The notes under the pieces were generated by a model. That model was given only the letters and a program-made list of their open reading frames with translations. It was not told the DNA's origin and ran no database searches. From the NCBI GenBank assembly GCA_017543595.1, contig JAFYFU010000019.1:99622-144359 (forward strand): a DNA stretch of 44,738 nucleotides, written 5' to 3'. This document shows positions 42,772-44,738 of this stretch, one piece after another. Made by a program: the position numbers and the translations under genes. The stretch is from Ruminococcus sp. Lineage in GTDB: Bacteria; Bacillota; Clostridia; Oscillospirales; Ruminococcaceae. Position 1 is the first letter of the stretch; each line of letters starts with the position of its first letter.

Positions 42772-43353
42772 TTACAGTGCAACCGCAACCATAGCGGGGC
42801 GGATAAGCTTATCGCCTATCATGTAGCCTTTCTGATAAACCTGACAAACGTAATTGCTTGCGTAGTCAGTGCCGTCAAGCTGCTGGATAGCATTGTGAAC
42901 ATTCGGGTCAAACTCTGCACCGAGGGATTCAACCTCTTTGACGTTCATCTTTGTGAGGAAGTCCTGCAACTGTTTGAATATCATATACATGCCCTTTTTG
43001 AAATTTTCGTCCGTACATTCAATTGTGAGTGAGCGTTCAAAGCTGTCGATGAACGGGAGAATTTCCTCAATGCATTTTGCTGTTGCGTTCTGATAGGTTT
43101 CTGTCTTTTCCCTTGCGGTTCTCTTGCGGTAGTTGTCATATTCCGCAAAGAGCCTTAAATACTTGTCATTTGCCTCATTGAGGGCATCTTCGAGAGCCGC
43201 ATATTCGGAAGCCGTGTCATTGTATTCGCTTACTGCGTCCTCCTCATCGCTGTCCTCCTCCGAAAGAGAATCAACATTTTCCTCGGTGAGTTCCTCGTTT
43301 ACAATTTCCTCATCGGGGGTGTTGTTTTCGGGGGCTGTTTTTTTATCTTCCAT
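42772..43353 (-). CDS. grpE: Nucleotide exchange factor GrpE
   Basis: GrpE releases ADP from DnaK. The 193-residue protein has a highly acidic N-terminal tail (about 1-50, with EEDSDEEDAV), the long dimerisation helix with YLRLFAEYDNYRKRTAREK, and the C-terminal beta domain with GYMIGDKLIRPAMVAVA. AAAGGAACAG precedes the ATG at 43351-43353, 14 bp after hrcA. Confidence 0.96.
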   Translation of the reverse strand: MEDKKTAPENNTPDEEIVNEELTEENVDSLSEEDSDEEDAVSEYNDTASEYAALEDALNEANDKYLRLFAEYDNYRKRTAREKTETYQNATAKCIEEILPFIDSFERSLTIECTDENFKKGMYMIFKQLQDFLTKMNVKEVESLGAEFDPNVHNAIQQLDGTDYASNYVCQVYQKGYMIGDKLIRPAMVAVAL

Positions 43354-43367
43354 ATGCTGTTCCTTTC

Positions 43368-44411
43368 CTACGGCTTGGATTCGGGATTTTCAGCCGTAAT
43401 AACATTTTCATCGTTTTCTGACATAAGATATGAAATTTTCTGTGTCAGATATTCTATATAGGGAATAATTTTCTTGTAATCAACTCTCATAGGACCTATA
43501 ATTCCGAGAGAACCTGCTTCTTTTCCGCCTTTTTTATATTTTGAGACAATCATGCTTGAATTGCCAATTGCGAAATTTCCTTCCGCACCGAATTTAACCT
43601 GAATACCGCTGAAAGTATCTTCGAGTATATCGGTTATTTCGTGTTTCTGACCGATAAACCTGACGACTTCCATTTTGTCGAGTTCATCGCAGGAAAGCAG
43701 TTTTTCACCGCCCTTGACGGTCAGTTCCTGATGCCTTAAATCTTCCGAAAGTTCATATATGCCCTTTACAAGCGGTGAAAGCGAAATCATATATGCACTT
43801 ACTGCGGCAACCATTTTATCGAACATTTCTTCCGATAAATCCTCAACGGAAACGCCGTGGAGATTTTCGTCAATGTAGTGTGTAAAGAAATCAAGCTGTT
43901 CGTGACTTAAATCAAATTCAAGACGGCAGGCTTTATTTTTGATACTGCCGTTTGAGGTAATCAGAAGTATGACATAAAGTCTTTTTCCTGTGGGGATTAC
44001 TTCGACTTTTGAGATAACCGAGAATTTCGGGACTGAATTTGTGACTACTGCGGCACACTGGGTTATTTCGGTAAGTGCTGCGGCTGCATTTTCAATCAGT
44101 AATTCTTCGGGGGTATCAGCACCGCCGAGCATTTCGTCAAGCTTGTTTTTCTCCTCGTCCGAGAGGGCGGGGGCAGTCATAAGTTCGTCAATATACAGTC
44201 TGTATCCTTTGAATGTCGGAACTCTGCCTGCCGATGTATGGGGCTGTTCGAGATAACCGAGCTGTTCAAGGACTGCCATGTCATTTCTTATAGTGGCAGA
44301 TGATACTTTTATGTGACCGAGTTTGGAGATAGCCTTTGAACCGACAGGTTCACCTGTTCTTACATACTCGTCAACAACGGCGGCAAGTATTCTGAGCTTT
44401 CTTTCGTCCAC
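43368..44411 (-). CDS. hrcA: Heat-inducible transcription repressor HrcA
   Basis: HrcA binds CIRCE and represses class I heat-shock genes; GroEL helps it fold. The protein has a winged-helix N-terminus with DEYVRTGEPVGSKAISK and VSSATIRNDMAVLEQLGYL, and the C-terminal HrcA domain ending with GIIGPMRVDYKKIIPYIEYL. I chose GTG 44409-44411 (347 residues, MDERKLRILAAV) because AAGGAAG is 8 nt away; the GTG at 44420 is too close to that site. It leads the operon and controls itself through the CIRCE element just upstream. Confidence 0.95.
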   Translation of the reverse strand: MDERKLRILAAVVDEYVRTGEPVGSKAISKLGHIKVSSATIRNDMAVLEQLGYLEQPHTSAGRVPTFKGYRLYIDELMTAPALSDEEKNKLDEMLGGADTPEELLIENAAAALTEITQCAAVVTNSVPKFSVISKVEVIPTGKRLYVILLITSNGSIKNKACRLEFDLSHEQLDFFTHYIDENLHGVSVEDLSEEMFDKMVAAVSAYMISLSPLVKGIYELSEDLRHQELTVKGGEKLLSCDELDKMEVVRFIGQKHEITDILEDTFSGIQVKFGAEGNFAIGNSSMIVSKYKKGGKEAGSLGIIGPMRVDYKKIIPYIEYLTQKISYLMSENDENVITAENPESKP

Positions 44412-44436
44412 GGTACACACTTCCTTTCCGAACCGT

Positions 44437-44463
44437 TTAGCACTCTCACTCTCTGAGTGCTAA
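44437..44463. promoter_or_regulatory. CIRCE operator (HrcA binding site)
   Basis: TTAGCACTC, 9 nt, GAGTGCTAA: a perfect match to the consensus inverted repeat. It lies just downstream of the -10 element on the minus strand, where HrcA binding would block hrcA-grpE-dnaK-dnaJ transcription. Confidence 0.98.
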
Positions 44464-44467
44464 TATT

Positions 44468-44496
44468 AATTTACCACTATTATTGCACTTTGTCAA
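44468..44496 (-). promoter_or_regulatory. Promoter of hrcA-grpE-dnaK-dnaJ
   Basis: On the minus strand TTGACA (44491-44496) and TAAATT (44468-44473) are 17 nt apart. The start of transcription should fall in or next to CIRCE. Confidence 0.85.
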
Positions 44497-44597
44497 GCAA
44501 TTTATTCATTTTCGGCTATTTAACCTAATTTTAACTGTAAAATCTGTAAATTTCTTACATTTCGGCGAAAAAATTACAATAAAAAAGAGCGTGAACC

Positions 44598-44738
44598 ATG
44601 ACCCGCCCCCTGTCAAGTAGACAGCGCAAAAAACAAAAATAATCTATGTAGTGATCAAAAGCAGTCTGTGCAATTTGTGCAGGCTGCTTTGTCGTTGGCA
44701 GCAATTGGCAAGCACCTTTTGGAGTGAGGAGCGGAGCG
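44598..44738. mobile_element. Probable end of an insertion sequence (cut by the window)
   Basis: From TGACCCGCCCCCTGTCAAG the sequence changes character: a terminal-inverted-repeat-like start, GTCAAGTAGAC, and a hairpin (AAAGCAG...CTGCTTT, about 44658-44691), with no gene before the window ends. This resembles IS3-type ends seen in clostridial genomes. No transposase ORF is visible, so the family is uncertain. The stretch from 44497 to 44597 is plain AT-rich spacer. Confidence 0.35.

Noticed and set aside
44698-44738. Third copy of the ruvB/ecfA2 hairpin element at the window end
   Set aside because: It shares only CCTTTTGG and GGAGCG-type words; it reads better as the inner end of an insertion sequence and is cut off.

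Overview
The window looks like chromosomal core DNA of an AT-rich, Gram-positive anaerobe of the Clostridia, most likely a Ruminococcus-type member of the Oscillospiraceae. Reasons: Firmicute gene blocks (ruvC-ruvA-ruvB, ecfA1-ecfA2-ecfT-truA, hrcA-grpE-dnaK-dnaJ with a CIRCE operator), strong AGGAGG Shine-Dalgarno sites with ATG, GTG and TTG starts, many extended -10 promoters (TGn-TATAAT), an L10 leader, a ClpE-type zinc-finger Clp ATPase, and a lipoprotein whose body resembles a cohesin module. No tRNA, rRNA, CRISPR array or prophage was seen. The right edge (from about 44598) looks like the end of an insertion sequence.

Layout. 1-505: 5' part of a chorismate mutase/prephenate dehydratase gene on the minus strand, divergent from ruvC. 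760-6841: ruvC, ruvA, an SseB-family gene, ruvB, a C39-like protein, a decayed glmM paralogue, an RlmI-like methyltransferase and a DUF6440 protein. 6842-15125: ECF transporter module (ecfA1, ecfA2, ecfT), a YfhO membrane protein, truA, a DUF5711 protein and cvpA. 15197-18137: clpE-like gene and cohesin-like lipoprotein, convergent with a Nudix hydrolase. 18711-20452: a lone STAS protein with a structured leader, then L10 leader-rplJ-rplL. 20638-22360: a LysR regulator, a long AT-rich spacer and a 79-residue orphan protein. 22425-29983: a polysaccharide operon with the genes to make GDP-D-rhamnose from mannose-1-phosphate (manC, gmd, rmd), a priming sugar transferase and two GT4 glycosyltransferases. 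30010-36981: the F1Fo ATP synthase operon, with delta and alpha subunits fused in one reading frame and an FMN-split-barrel gene between atpG and atpD. 37028-39475: secD-secF. 39514-44411 (minus): hrcA-grpE-dnaK-dnaJ heat-shock operon under CIRCE.

The most unusual items are (1) the AtpH-AtpA fusion, which conflicts with the one-delta-to-three-alpha stoichiometry of F1; (2) a GlmM paralogue that has lost or altered every catalytic signature and also carries one in-frame TAA while its frame stays open on both sides; (3) a dispersed, covarying hairpin element that sits directly before the start codons of ruvB and ecfA2 and supplies a Shine-Dalgarno site from its own 3' tail; (4) a terminator-like hairpin between the atp promoter and atpB; and (5) a structured leader on the lone STAS gene. 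All functions are inferred by reading motifs; no database search was run.
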